Source: Bacillota bacterium
GTDB lineage: Bacteria > Bacillota > Clostridia > Lachnospirales > Lachnospiraceae
DNA: 64,000 nucleotides
NCBI GenBank assembly: GCA_023386815.1
Contig: JAEWIZ010000006.1
Coordinates: 14,011-78,010, forward strand
Direction: 5' to 3'
Position numbers and translations under genes: made by a program. The notes under the pieces were generated by a model. It saw only the letters and a program-made list of their open reading frames with translations. It was not told where the DNA came from and searched no databases. Position 1 is the stretch's first letter. The number at the start of each line of letters is the position of its first letter. Shown one piece after another: positions 8,821-17,382 of this stretch.

Positions 8821-8883
8821 TTGACGAATGTTTTTGGTTTTGTTATAATGTTAGTTACCTAACATAGTTGTTAGCTTACTAAC
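8821..8883 (+). promoter_or_regulatory. marR promoter with two inverted-repeat operators
   Basis: TTGACG (8821-8826) and TATAAT (8844-8849) are 17 bp apart. Directly downstream lie two 14-bp inverted repeats of form GTTAG-N4-CTAAC, at 8850-8863 and 8870-8883. They are exactly 20 bp apart, so on the same DNA face. Binding here would block transcription start, which is the expected autoregulation site of the MarR protein encoded next. Confidence 0.8.
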
Positions 8884-8899
8884 AGAAATGAGGTGTATA

Positions 8900-9352
8900 A
8901 TGGAACCTAATTGGATGGATCATAATCGGGCTATTGGGTTTGAACTTAAGGTGCTTTCCAATATGATAAAACGAAAGATATCGGCTATTAAGGCTACCGC
9001 GGGGGCGGAACAGCTTACAGGTATGCATGGCTGGATCATCGGGTATCTATATGATCGGCGTGATGTCAAGGATGTCTTTCAAAGAGATATTGAAGCAGAT
9101 TTTACAATTCGCCGATCCACAGCTACCGGTATACTCCAGCTAATGGAGAAGAATGGACTGCTATATCGTGAGCCGGTCTCCTATGATGCAAGATTAAAAA
9201 AATTAGTTTTGACTCCGAAGGCTATCTCTGCTCATGAAGCAACAATGAAAGCAATTCATCAGATGGAGAACAATATAAAAAGTGGTTTAACGGAAGAAGA
9301 AATTGAGCAGTTTTTTATAATTATTGACAAGATTAAAAAGAATGTAGAATAA
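8900..9352 (+). CDS. MarR-family repressor
   Basis: This is a 150-residue winged-helix regulator. Its helical dimerization ends flank a DNA-binding core (about 45-115, with VFQRDIEADFTIRRSTATGI and a wing before LTPKA). GAGGTG at 8890-8895 supports ATG 8900 rather than the in-frame ATG at 8888. It is followed by two ABC exporter genes and has matching GTTAG/CTAAC repeats both in its own promoter and ahead of the exporter genes. It therefore very likely represses its own gene and the exporter, with release by a drug or other ligand. The ligand is not predictable. Confidence 0.9.
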   Translation: MEPNWMDHNRAIGFELKVLSNMIKRKISAIKATAGAEQLTGMHGWIIGYLYDRRDVKDVFQRDIEADFTIRRSTATGILQLMEKNGLLYREPVSYDARLKKLVLTPKAISAHEATMKAIHQMENNIKSGLTEEEIEQFFIIIDKIKKNVE

Positions 9353-9392
9353 TTTGTCATCCGTGCAGGTGACTTTTATTCCAATCTATATT

Positions 9393-9421
9393 GTTAGCTA
9401 ACTTACAATTAGCAGGCTAAC
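9393..9421 (+). promoter_or_regulatory. Second MarR operator, ahead of the ABC exporter pair
   Basis: GTTAGCTAAC at 9393-9402 and ATTAG-CAGG-CTAAC at 9408-9421 repeat the half-sites found in the marR promoter. The second is a one-mismatch copy of the 14-bp operator. They lie just upstream of the exporter RBS (AAGGAGG). Confidence 0.7.
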
Positions 9422-9439
9422 TAAAATAAGGAGGCAAAC

Positions 9440-11179
9440 ATGATAAAACGACTAGCAAAATGTATCAGACAGTATAAGAAGGATACGGTCCTAACACCAA
9501 CATTTGTATGTCTGGAAGTGATTTTGGACGTAGTAATTCCTCTATTGATGGCTTATTTGATTGATCACGGTATCAATCAGGGGGATATGGGAGTCATCTG
9601 GAAAATTGGTCTGCTACTCATACTGTTTAATATGATATCCCTTGCATTTGGAGCTCTGGGCGGGGTTTATGCAGCAAAAGCTGCTGCAGGCTTCTGTGCT
9701 AATCTTAGGCATGATATCTATTATAAGGTACAGGATTTCTCCTTTTCTAACATTGATAAATTCTCAACGGGAAGCATTGTTACCAGGCTTACAACGGATA
9801 TCTCCAATGTTCAGATGGCATATCAGATGATTATTCGTATGGCTTTTCGAGCACCTGTTTTAATTATTTTGTCAATGGTCATGTCATTTAGTATTAATGC
9901 CAGGGTTGCGTTGATCTTTGTGGCAGTAGTTCCCTTTATGGCTCTGGGATTATTTGTGATGATTAAGTTTGCACATCCGATTTTTGAGCGGGTATTTAAT
10001 ACTTATGATTATCTGAATAATATGGTGCAGGAGAATCTTCATGGTATTCGCGTGGTAAAATCCTACGTAAGAGAAGCCCATGAAGTTAAGAAATTTGAGA
10101 AAATATCGAACCAAATTTATAAGGATTACTCAAAAGCAGAGAAGATACTTGCATTTAACGGACCAATTATGCAATCTGCCATGTATATCTGTATTCTTTT
10201 GATCTCCTGGATTTCCGCAAAATTAATTGTATCCGATACCATGACAACAGGACAGTTAATGAGTATTATCTCCTATTCCATGCAGATATTAATGAGCCTT
10301 ATGATGTTGTCCATGGTCTTTGTAATGATCATTATTTCCAGAACCTCTGCAGAAAGAATTGCTGAAATACTCGATGAAGAGAGCGATTTACATAATAGCG
10401 AAGATCCAGTTTATGAAGTAAAAGATGGATCTGTATCTTTTGAAAATGTTAATTTCAGCTATAGCAAGGACAAGAATAAAATATGTCTTGCCAATATTAA
10501 TCTGGATATCAAATCCGGGGAAACGGTGGGGATCATTGGTGGAACCGGAAGTTCAAAAACAACATTGGTTCAGTTGATTCCAAGACTTTACGATGTCACC
10601 CAGGGAAGTGTAAAGGTCGGTGGTGTAGAAGTAAAGGATTATGATCTTAAGACCTTACGAAATGAGGTTGCCATGGTATTGCAGAAAAATGTATTGTTTT
10701 CCGGTACCATTAAAGAAAATCTTCGTTGGGGCAGTGAGGATGCTAGTGACGAGGAATTAATCCGAGTAAGTAAACTGGCTCAGGCAGATGATTTCATTCA
10801 AAGCTTTCCAGATAAATATGATACTCATATTGAACAGGGAGGTTCCAATGTATCCGGTGGACAAAAACAACGTCTCTGTATTGCCAGAGCCTTACTTAAG
10901 AAACCTAAGATTTTAATTCTTGATGACTCCACAAGTGCAGTAGACACAAGGACAGATGCCCTAATTCGTAAGGCCTTCCGTGAGGAGATACCCAATACTA
11001 CTAAATTTATCATTGCACAGCGTATCTCTTCCATTCAGGATGCAGATAAAATCATCGTTTTAGATGGTGGCTATGTAAATGCCATTGGTACTCATACTGA
11101 GTTAATGAAGAATAATTCCATCTATCAAGAAGTATATCATTCACAGCAGAAGGGAGGGGATAATAATGACGCAGAATAA
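9440..11179 (+). CDS. ABC exporter half-transporter with degenerate nucleotide site
   Basis: This is one half of a type IV ABC exporter (LmrCD/BmrCD/TM287-288 type): six membrane helices (about 15-300), then an ATPase domain. Walker A is GGTGSSKTT at 367-375 and the signature is VSGGQ at 471-475. The catalytic Glu after Walker B is replaced by Asp (LDDSTSAVD, Asp496) and the switch His by Gln (Gln527). These changes are typical of the degenerate subunit of heterodimeric exporters, so it should pair with the next gene product. The two genes overlap by 14 bp. The upstream MarR gene suggests drug or toxic-compound efflux. Confidence 0.9.
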   Translation: MIKRLAKCIRQYKKDTVLTPTFVCLEVILDVVIPLLMAYLIDHGINQGDMGVIWKIGLLLILFNMISLAFGALGGVYAAKAAAGFCANLRHDIYYKVQDFSFSNIDKFSTGSIVTRLTTDISNVQMAYQMIIRMAFRAPVLIILSMVMSFSINARVALIFVAVVPFMALGLFVMIKFAHPIFERVFNTYDYLNNMVQENLHGIRVVKSYVREAHEVKKFEKISNQIYKDYSKAEKILAFNGPIMQSAMYICILLISWISAKLIVSDTMTTGQLMSIISYSMQILMSLMMLSMVFVMIIISRTSAERIAEILDEESDLHNSEDPVYEVKDGSVSFENVNFSYSKDKNKICLANINLDIKSGETVGIIGGTGSSKTTLVQLIPRLYDVTQGSVKVGGVEVKDYDLKTLRNEVAMVLQKNVLFSGTIKENLRWGSEDASDEELIRVSKLAQADDFIQSFPDKYDTHIEQGGSNVSGGQKQRLCIARALLKKPKILILDDSTSAVDTRTDALIRKAFREEIPNTTKFIIAQRISSIQDADKIIVLDGGYVNAIGTHTELMKNNSIYQEVYHSQQKGGDNNDAE

Positions 11180-13130
11180 AGCAAAACAGAGTAAAGCAGA
11201 GCAGCAGAGTCTTACTAATTCTGCAACACCAGGTGCAAAAGACAAGCCGGGTAATGGTAAAAGGCCAAAAGGCCCACAGAATATGGGAAAAACGATAAAG
11301 CGTCTGTTATCCTACGTGACAGAAAGATATAAGCTAAGACTGTTAATTGTAATTCTCTGTATCTTTATGAGTGCTTTAGCAGGAGTAATCGGTTCTTTAT
11401 TCTTACGAACCTTGATTGATGACTATATTGCACCCTTGTCTCAAATGGAGCATCCAGTCTTTACTGGTTTGTTGCATGCAATACTAATCATGGGAGCTAT
11501 TTATCTGGCAGGGGTTATTGCTGGCTGGGCTTACAATATCTTAATGGTAGTCATTGCACAGGGAGTTCAAAAAAAGATTCGTGATGAAATGTTTGCCCAT
11601 ATGCAATCCTTACCGGTCAAGTATTTTGATACCCATAACCATGGAGATATCATGAGCCACTATACAAATGATATCGATACCTTACGACAAATGATTTCAC
11701 AAAGCTTACCTCAGATGTTTTCCTCAGTCATAACAGTGGTAACCGTATTCTTTGCCATGCTTGCGACTAGCCTTCATCTCACAGCTTTTGTGCTGCTATT
11801 CATTGCATTTATGATGTATCTGACAAAGAAAATCGGTGGAAAAAGTGCAACCTTCTTTATGAAACAGCAGGTGTCTCTTGGTGTCCTGAACGGATATATT
11901 GAAGAAATGATCAATGGCCAAAAGGTAGTAAAGGTGTTTTGTCATGAGGAACAGGCGAAAGAGGATTTTGATAAATTAAATGAGGATTTAAGACAAAATG
12001 CCACTGAGGCAAACCGTTATGCCAACATTTTTATGCCGATTATGGGAAACCTGGGAAATATGCAGTATGCCTGCATTGCAATTTTGGGTGGGGCCATGGC
12101 GATCAGTGGAATTGGTGGTTTAACTTTGGGAGCCATTGCTAGCTTCCTTCAGCTAAGTCGAAGTTTCACTATGCCGATTAATCAGGTTTCTCAACAGATT
12201 AACTCCGTAGCAATGGCATTAGCCGGTGCAGAACGAATCTTTAACCTTATGGATGAGAAGCCGGAGATAGATGAGGGTTATGTAACCTTAGTAAATGCAA
12301 AAGAAGAGAATGGAATTCTTGTGGAAACAGACGAGCCGACCGGAATCTGGGCTTGGAAGCATCCCCATAGTGATGGGACTTTGACTTATACAAAGTTGCA
12401 GGGGGATGTAAGATTCTATGATGTAGATTTTGGTTATGTGGAGGGAAAGACAGTATTGCACGATGTATCTCTATATGCAGAGCCAGGGCATAAGATTGCC
12501 TTTGTTGGCGCCACCGGTGCAGGGAAGACGACGATTACCAACTTAATTAATCGCTTCTATGATATTGCTGATGGAAAGATTCGCTATGACGGAATTAATA
12601 TTAATAAGATTAAAAAGAGTGATTTAAGACGCTCCTTGGGTATTGTATTACAAGAGACTAACCTGTTTACGGGAACCGTAATGGAGAATATCCGTTATGG
12701 TAAATTGGATGCTACCGAAGAAGAAATTATCCGAGCAGCAAAGCTTGCCAATGCCCATGATTTCATTATGCGTTTGCCAAAAGGATACCAGACAGAGCTT
12801 ACCGGAGATGGTGCTAATCTTTCTCAAGGTCAGAGACAGCTGTTATCTATTGCAAGAGCAGCGGTAGCGAATCCTCCTGTTATGATTCTGGATGAAGCTA
12901 CCTCCAGTATTGATACCAGAACGGAGGCTATTGTTCAAAAGGGGATGGACGGCTTAATGCATGGACGTACCGTATTTGTGATTGCACATCGTCTTTCCAC
13001 CGTTCAGAATTCAGATGCTATTATGGTTATGGAACGTGGAAGAATTATTGAAAAGGGTAATCATGAGAAGCTGATTTGGGAAAAGGGAAAATATTATCAG
13101 CTTTATACTGGAGCCTTTGAATTAGAGTAG
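11166..13130 (+). CDS. ABC exporter half-transporter with consensus catalytic residues
   Basis: This is the partner of the preceding gene. A 40-residue hydrophilic, Lys/Gln-rich N-terminal extension comes before six membrane helices (about 55-345). The ATPase has Walker A GATGAGKTT at 448-456, Walker B MILDE at 573-577 with the catalytic Glu577, and switch His608. Its signature is LSQGQ (552-556) rather than LSGGQ. In the expected heterodimer, its complete Walker A/B site pairs with the VSGGQ of the partner, giving one working and one degenerate ATP site. It also has a roughly 45-residue insertion between membrane and ATPase domains (about 372-412). Its last codons are the first copy of a downstream tandem repeat. 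Confidence 0.92.
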   Translation: MTQNKAKQSKAEQQSLTNSATPGAKDKPGNGKRPKGPQNMGKTIKRLLSYVTERYKLRLLIVILCIFMSALAGVIGSLFLRTLIDDYIAPLSQMEHPVFTGLLHAILIMGAIYLAGVIAGWAYNILMVVIAQGVQKKIRDEMFAHMQSLPVKYFDTHNHGDIMSHYTNDIDTLRQMISQSLPQMFSSVITVVTVFFAMLATSLHLTAFVLLFIAFMMYLTKKIGGKSATFFMKQQVSLGVLNGYIEEMINGQKVVKVFCHEEQAKEDFDKLNEDLRQNATEANRYANIFMPIMGNLGNMQYACIAILGGAMAISGIGGLTLGAIASFLQLSRSFTMPINQVSQQINSVAMALAGAERIFNLMDEKPEIDEGYVTLVNAKEENGILVETDEPTGIWAWKHPHSDGTLTYTKLQGDVRFYDVDFGYVEGKTVLHDVSLYAEPGHKIAFVGATGAGKTTITNLINRFYDIADGKIRYDGININKIKKSDLRRSLGIVLQETNLFTGTVMENIRYGKLDATEEEIIRAAKLANAHDFIMRLPKGYQTELTGDGANLSQGQRQLLSIARAAVANPPVMILDEATSSIDTRTEAIVQKGMDGLMHGRTVFVIAHRLSTVQNSDAIMVMERGRIIEKGNHEKLIWEKGKYYQLYTGAFELE

Positions 13131-13224
13131 ACGATTCGAGGATATAAAATTCATCAGTTAGAGTAGATGATTCGAGTATAAAATTCAACACTTAGAGTAG
13201 CTAGTTCGAGGCTATAAAATCGTT
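13122..13224. repeat. Three tandem copies of a ~35-bp sequence spanning a gene end
   Basis: Copies begin at 13122, 13158 and 13192, each starting TTAGAGTAG and containing TTCGAG then TATAAAAT. The first copy includes the last two sense codons and the stop codon of the ABC exporter gene, so the array looks like local duplication of the gene end. Confidence 0.8.
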
Positions 13225-13239
13225 ATAGTAGATAGAATG

Positions 13240-13294
13240 ACAGGGGATGCTGTAAAAGTGATGGCAAAAGAATCAGTTTTACGACATCCCCTGT
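13240..13294. terminator. Hairpin after the ABC exporter operon
   Basis: ACAGGGGATG (13240-13249) pairs with CATCCCCTGT (13285-13294) and continues inward with GTAAAA/TTTTAC. The stem is strong but is followed by TCCTATTC rather than a run of T, so it may be a weak terminator or an mRNA 3'-end stabilizer. Confidence 0.55.
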
Positions 13295-13315
13295 TCCTAT
13301 TCTTCATGAATTTAC

Positions 13316-13345
13316 TTGACAAGCATAATTCCTATCATTTATTAT
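13316..13345 (+). promoter_or_regulatory. prfC promoter
   Basis: TTGACA (13316-13321) and TATTAT (13340-13345) have 18-bp spacing. The leader to the TTG start is about 110 nt and contains two small hairpins (GTCT/AGAC near 13411 and ACACAC/GTGTGT near 13425). The 333-bp gap from 13131 to 13463 is thus fully described by the repeat, hairpin and this promoter. Confidence 0.65.
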
Positions 13346-13463
13346 GGAATAGTTTGCAGTTATTGTGAAATTATATCATAGAATGGTATATTAAATGGTA
13401 TTATTACGTCTGCAAGACGCCCAGAACACACAGGAGTGTGTATGTAGATTTGGAGGAATTACT

Positions 13464-15053
13464 TTGAGTAATTATGCGAATGAAATTAAAAAAAGACGTA
13501 CCTTTGCGATTATTTCTCACCCGGATGCCGGTAAAACAACCCTAACAGAGAAATTATTGCTCTACGGAGGTGCAATCAATTTAGCTGGTTCCGTAAAGGG
13601 TAAAAAGACCGATAAGCATGCCGTATCGGACTGGATGGAGATTGAAAAGCAACGTGGTATTTCGGTTACCTCTTCCGCCATGCAGTTTAATTATGGAGAC
13701 TATTGCATTAATATATTAGATACACCGGGACATCAGGACTTCTCAGAGGATACTTATCGAACACTGATGGCAGCGGATTCTGCGGTTATGGTAATTGATG
13801 CTTCTAAGGGTGTTGAGAATCAGACCAAAAAGCTATTCAAGGTATGTGTTATGCGTAACATTCCTATTTTTACATTTATTAATAAATTGGATCGTGAAGC
13901 CAGGGATACCTTCGAGTTGCTGGATGATATAGAGACAGTGCTGGGCATCCGTACCTGCCCAATGAACTGGCCCATTGGCTCCGGTAAGAATTTTAAGGGA
14001 GTTTATGATCGTACTTCGAAGCATATTTCTCGTTTTTATGCAGCAAATAATGGAATGAAAGAAGTAGACACGGTAGAAGTAGAGCTGGGTGATCCAAGTC
14101 TCGATGATCTGATTGGAAAACAAAATCATGATATTCTTTCCGAAGAAATTGAATTAATCGATGGTGCCAGCAGTGAATTTGATATCGATGAGGTACTTGC
14201 TGGTAAGCTGACACCTGTCTTTTTTGGTTCCGCTTTAACTAATTTCGGTGTAGAGCCATTCTTAAAGCAGTATTTGGCTATGACAACCTCTCCCTTGCCC
14301 AGAATATCCAATGAAGGTAAGGTTGATCCGCTGACCAATGAGTTCTCTGCATTTGTATTTAAGATTCAGGCGAATATGAATAAGGCTCATAGAGACCGTA
14401 TTGCATTTATGAGAATTTGCTCTGGTAAGTTCACCGCAGGTATGGAAGTGAACCATGTACAGGGAAATAAAAAGATACGTTTGTCTCAGCCTCAGCAGTT
14501 GATGGCACAGGAGAGAACCATCATAGAGGAAGCCTATGCAGGCGATATCATTGGTGTATTTGATCCTGGAATTTTCTCCATTGGGGATACTCTATGTATG
14601 CCTGACCAAAAGTTTGCATATGAAGGTATTCCGACCTTCTCACCAGAGCATTTTGCTAAGATCCGCCAAGTGGATACCATGAAGAGAAAACAGTTCTTAA
14701 AGGGTATTACCCAGATTGCTCAGGAAGGCGCGATCCAGATATTCCAGGAATATAACACGGGTATGGAGGAAATTATCGTAGGTGTTGTTGGTGTCCTTCA
14801 ATTTGATGTACTGAAATTCCGTCTGGAATCTGAGTATGGTGTAGAGATTCGTATGGAGCCTCTGGCATATGAATATATCAGATGGATCGAGAATAAAAAT
14901 ATTGATGTGAGTAAGCTTAGCGTATCTTCTGATACGAAGAAGATTAAAGATTTAAAGGGGAATCCACTCCTGATCTTTGTGAATCGTTGGAGTATTCAGA
15001 TGGCTCAGGAGCGTAATCCTGGGTTGGAGCTTTCAGAATTTGGTAAGGCTTAA
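13464..15053 (+). CDS. prfC: Peptide chain release factor 3
   Basis: RF3 is a translational GTPase that recycles RF1/RF2 from the ribosome after peptide release. The GTPase motifs are HPDAGKTT (residues 19-26), DTPGHQDF and NKLDRE. The protein then has the EF-G-like domain II and the RF3 C-terminal domain. I place the start at TTG 13464 because GGAGG lies at 13452-13456. This gives 529 residues, the usual RF3 length. The longer reading from ATG 13395 would add 23 residues that do not fit the family. It is a single gene with its own promoter and shares a bidirectional terminator with convergent nagA. Confidence 0.95.
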   Translation: MSNYANEIKKRRTFAIISHPDAGKTTLTEKLLLYGGAINLAGSVKGKKTDKHAVSDWMEIEKQRGISVTSSAMQFNYGDYCINILDTPGHQDFSEDTYRTLMAADSAVMVIDASKGVENQTKKLFKVCVMRNIPIFTFINKLDREARDTFELLDDIETVLGIRTCPMNWPIGSGKNFKGVYDRTSKHISRFYAANNGMKEVDTVEVELGDPSLDDLIGKQNHDILSEEIELIDGASSEFDIDEVLAGKLTPVFFGSALTNFGVEPFLKQYLAMTTSPLPRISNEGKVDPLTNEFSAFVFKIQANMNKAHRDRIAFMRICSGKFTAGMEVNHVQGNKKIRLSQPQQLMAQERTIIEEAYAGDIIGVFDPGIFSIGDTLCMPDQKFAYEGIPTFSPEHFAKIRQVDTMKRKQFLKGITQIAQEGAIQIFQEYNTGMEEIIVGVVGVLQFDVLKFRLESEYGVEIRMEPLAYEYIRWIENKNIDVSKLSVSSDTKKIKDLKGNPLLIFVNRWSIQMAQERNPGLELSEFGKA

Positions 15054-15084
15054 GCCACCATGTAAAATATGCTATTAGTAAAAT

Positions 15085-15135
15085 AAAAGGAATGGAAGGC
15101 ACAACTATAATGATGTTGTGCCTTCCATTCCTTTT
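15085..15135. terminator. Bidirectional terminator between prfC and nagA
   Basis: A perfect 21-bp stem (15085-15105 with 15115-15135) has a 9-nt loop, A-rich on the left and T-rich on the right. It works as a terminator in both directions for the convergent genes. Confidence 0.9.
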
Positions 15136-15183
15136 ATCCTAGTAGGACAAACCACCTGCAGGCAGTCCTAATTATTAATTATT

Positions 15184-16296
15184 CTATAATACTTTACCTC
15201 TAAGAATGATCTTGTTAATGCTCAAATCTTGGTTCAACAATACGATATTAGCGTATTTTCCGGGAGTAATACTTCCATACTGGTCGTATATGCCGATCTG
15301 CTTTGCCGGATTGACAGCCGCACATTTAACTGCACTGCTAAGAGGAATACCCATGGATACAGCAGTGGTCATACATGCCATGAGATTGGTGGTAGAGCCT
15401 GCGATGGTTCCATCAATTAGAGTAGCTTTATTTCCGGTAACGATTACTTTCTGACCACCTAAGGAATATTCTCCTTCCTTTAGCCCGGTAGCCATCATGC
15501 TGTCACTGATCAGGATAATACGATCATCTGAGAACATTTTAAAGGTTGCACGAACAACGCTGGGAGCAATATGTACTCCATCACAGATTAACTCAACCTT
15601 CACATGCTCAGCATCCATGGCTGCACCAACGACGCCCGGTGCCCGGTGGGTGAAAGCAGGCATGGCATTGTACAGATGTGTTACATTGCTGGCACCACAC
15701 TGGAATGCTTCGGTAGCAGTTTCATAATCAGCGGTGGTATGTGCTACGGAGACAACCACCTCATCCTTTACTGAACGAATAAACTCCATGGAACCTTCTT
15801 CTTCCGGTGCAATAGCGACTAATTTTATTAAACCGCCTGAGAGCTTTTGCATGGTTTTAAAATGTTCTAAGTCTGCATGCTTTAGATAAGCACCATTTTG
15901 GGCTCCCTTCTTTTCATAGCTTAAATATGGACCCTCCATATTGATGCCAACTAAACTTGCACCTTGTTTACTTTCGTAGGAAGCGGCATTTTTAAAGATC
16001 TTTGTCAGCTCTTCATATCCAAGGGTCATGGTTGCCGGTGCAATACTGGTGACACCCCAACTGCTTTCATAGTCAGCGATTGCCTGGACGGCTTCTAACG
16101 TTCCGTCACAGAAGTCATATCCAACACAGCCATGCATGTGGATGTCGGTCAGGCCTGGGATAGCATAGAGACCTTGTGCATCAATAATATCCGTTTCTTC
16201 GTTAGCAGAAGAAGAGATGCGATCTTCATCAATAAAGATATCCTTTTTTGTAAAGTTGTAATTTTCCGTGAATACAAGTGCATTTTTAATAATCAT
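15184..16296 (-). CDS. nagA: N-acetylglucosamine-6-phosphate deacetylase
   Basis: The enzyme removes acetate from GlcNAc-6-phosphate, giving glucosamine-6-phosphate for NagB. It is an amidohydrolase-superfamily TIM barrel of 370 residues. Metal and catalytic signatures are visible: His53 and His55 in DIHMHG, the metal-binding Glu in NMEGPYLS, His in VSVAHTTADY, HLYNAM, and the catalytic Asp in ISDSMMATG. It lies 18 bp downstream of nagB, forming a nagBA operon, with RBS AGGAGG. The pathway feeds cell-wall or chitin amino sugars into glycolysis. Regulation is probably by the divergent RpiR-type protein. Confidence 0.95.
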   Translation of the reverse strand: MIIKNALVFTENYNFTKKDIFIDEDRISSSANEETDIIDAQGLYAIPGLTDIHMHGCVGYDFCDGTLEAVQAIADYESSWGVTSIAPATMTLGYEELTKIFKNAASYESKQGASLVGINMEGPYLSYEKKGAQNGAYLKHADLEHFKTMQKLSGGLIKLVAIAPEEEGSMEFIRSVKDEVVVSVAHTTADYETATEAFQCGASNVTHLYNAMPAFTHRAPGVVGAAMDAEHVKVELICDGVHIAPSVVRATFKMFSDDRIILISDSMMATGLKEGEYSLGGQKVIVTGNKATLIDGTIAGSTTNLMACMTTAVSMGIPLSSAVKCAAVNPAKQIGIYDQYGSITPGKYANIVLLNQDLSINKIILRGKVL

Positions 16297-16314
16297 ACAA
16301 TGAAACCTCCTAAC

Positions 16315-17046
16315 TTATTTTGATAATAAAGATAAGGCAGCCTGATCTGCTACAATAGTTACATCCTTATGAAGCTGAAGGATGGAGGCTTGAACAGAAG
16401 GAAGGATAGGACCTTCAACCACTTCCTTTAATATGCGAGCTTTACCTTCACCACTAACAATAACTACAATCTTTTCTGCTTCCATAATATTACCGATACC
16501 CATGGTATAGGCATATCTCGGAATTTCTTCGTTTTTATCAAAGAATCTTGCATTCGCATCAATGGTGCTTTGAGTTAATTCGACGCAATGTGTTGTTCGT
16601 TTGAAATCGCCGTCCGGCTCATTAAAGCCAATATGGCCGTTGTTTCCTAAACCGAGAAGCTGAAGGTCAACACCACCTAAAGATGCGATTACCTCATCAT
16701 AGCGGCGGCATTCTTTTTCTGAATCATCCTCTAAACCATTTGGAATATTGACATTCTTTAAATCAATGTTGATCGATTTAAAGAAATTTTCATACATAAA
16801 ATAATAGTAGCTTTGGGGATTATCCTTAGATAATCCTTTATATTCATCCAAATTAATTGTTTTCACTTGGGAAAAATCAAGATCACCTTTTTTATACCAT
16901 TCAATTAACTGTTCGTAAGTGCCAATGGGAGAAGAGCCAGTTGCAAGGCCAAGAACGCAGTTTGGCTTTATAATAACTTGTGCAGAAATAATATTGGCAG
17001 CCTTTCTGCTCATTTCCTGATAATCGCTTGTTTCAATAATTCTCAT
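16315..17046 (-). CDS. nagB: Glucosamine-6-phosphate deaminase
   Basis: The enzyme converts glucosamine-6-phosphate to fructose-6-phosphate and ammonium. The 243-residue product has the phosphate-binding loop LATGSSPIGTY, the catalytic aspartate in NLDEYKGL, and the active-site loop GNNGHIGFNEP. At 243 residues it matches the short monomeric-type NagB of firmicutes rather than the allosteric E. coli enzyme, which has an extra C-terminal segment. It is first in the nagBA transcript, which starts from a clear promoter about 70 bp upstream. The ammonium it releases links to the glnA/gltBD genes elsewhere in the window, but no direct connection is visible. Confidence 0.95.
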   Translation of the reverse strand: MRIIETSDYQEMSRKAANIISAQVIIKPNCVLGLATGSSPIGTYEQLIEWYKKGDLDFSQVKTINLDEYKGLSKDNPQSYYYFMYENFFKSINIDLKNVNIPNGLEDDSEKECRRYDEVIASLGGVDLQLLGLGNNGHIGFNEPDGDFKRTTHCVELTQSTIDANARFFDKNEEIPRYAYTMGIGNIMEAEKIVVIVSGEGKARILKEVVEGPILPSVQASILQLHKDVTIVADQAALSLLSK

Positions 17047-17072
17047 TTTTATCCGTACCTTTCAATTTTAGT

Positions 17073-17145
17073 ACCTATTCAAAGAGGAATAGGTCTTTTG
17101 CATTTTTTATAATTGAATCATAACACTACCAAAGTTAAGAATCAA
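17073..17145 (-). promoter_or_regulatory. nagBA promoter and leader hairpin
   Basis: On the minus strand TTGATT (17140-17145) and TATGAT (17117-17122) are spaced by 17 bp. The leader carries an 8-bp hairpin (17073-17080 with 17087-17094, ACCTATTC/GAATAGGT). The hairpin lies upstream of the RBS and has no T tract, so its role is unclear. Confidence 0.65.
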
Positions 17146-17382
17146 GCACAAAAAATATAATTTTCAAAAAATAGAGTTATATGTTATAAAACATTGTGGA
17201 TAAGGGTAACGAATATATAGATTTTATAGTGCATAATTAACAAATTGGTCATAAACATAGCAAAAATATTCAAAAATTACCATTAAAAATAAAAATAATT
17301 TTTAAATGCTTGAAAAAAACCCCATAATAATGATAAGATAGGTTATTGGAAAACACAAAATATTATTCTGAGGTAAGTTAGT
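17146..17382. other. Divergent nag regulatory region
   Basis: This AT-rich remainder of the 336-bp gap separates nagB and the rpiR-type gene. On the + strand TTGAAA (near 17310) and TAAGAT (near 17334) with 18-bp spacing could drive the regulator. I see no clear palindromic operator and no cre-like box. Confidence 0.4.

Noticed and set aside
13395..13463. N-terminal extension of RF3 from ATG 13395
   Set aside because: No RBS before it, extra residues do not fit the family, and TTG 13464 has GGAGG at ideal spacing and gives the usual length.
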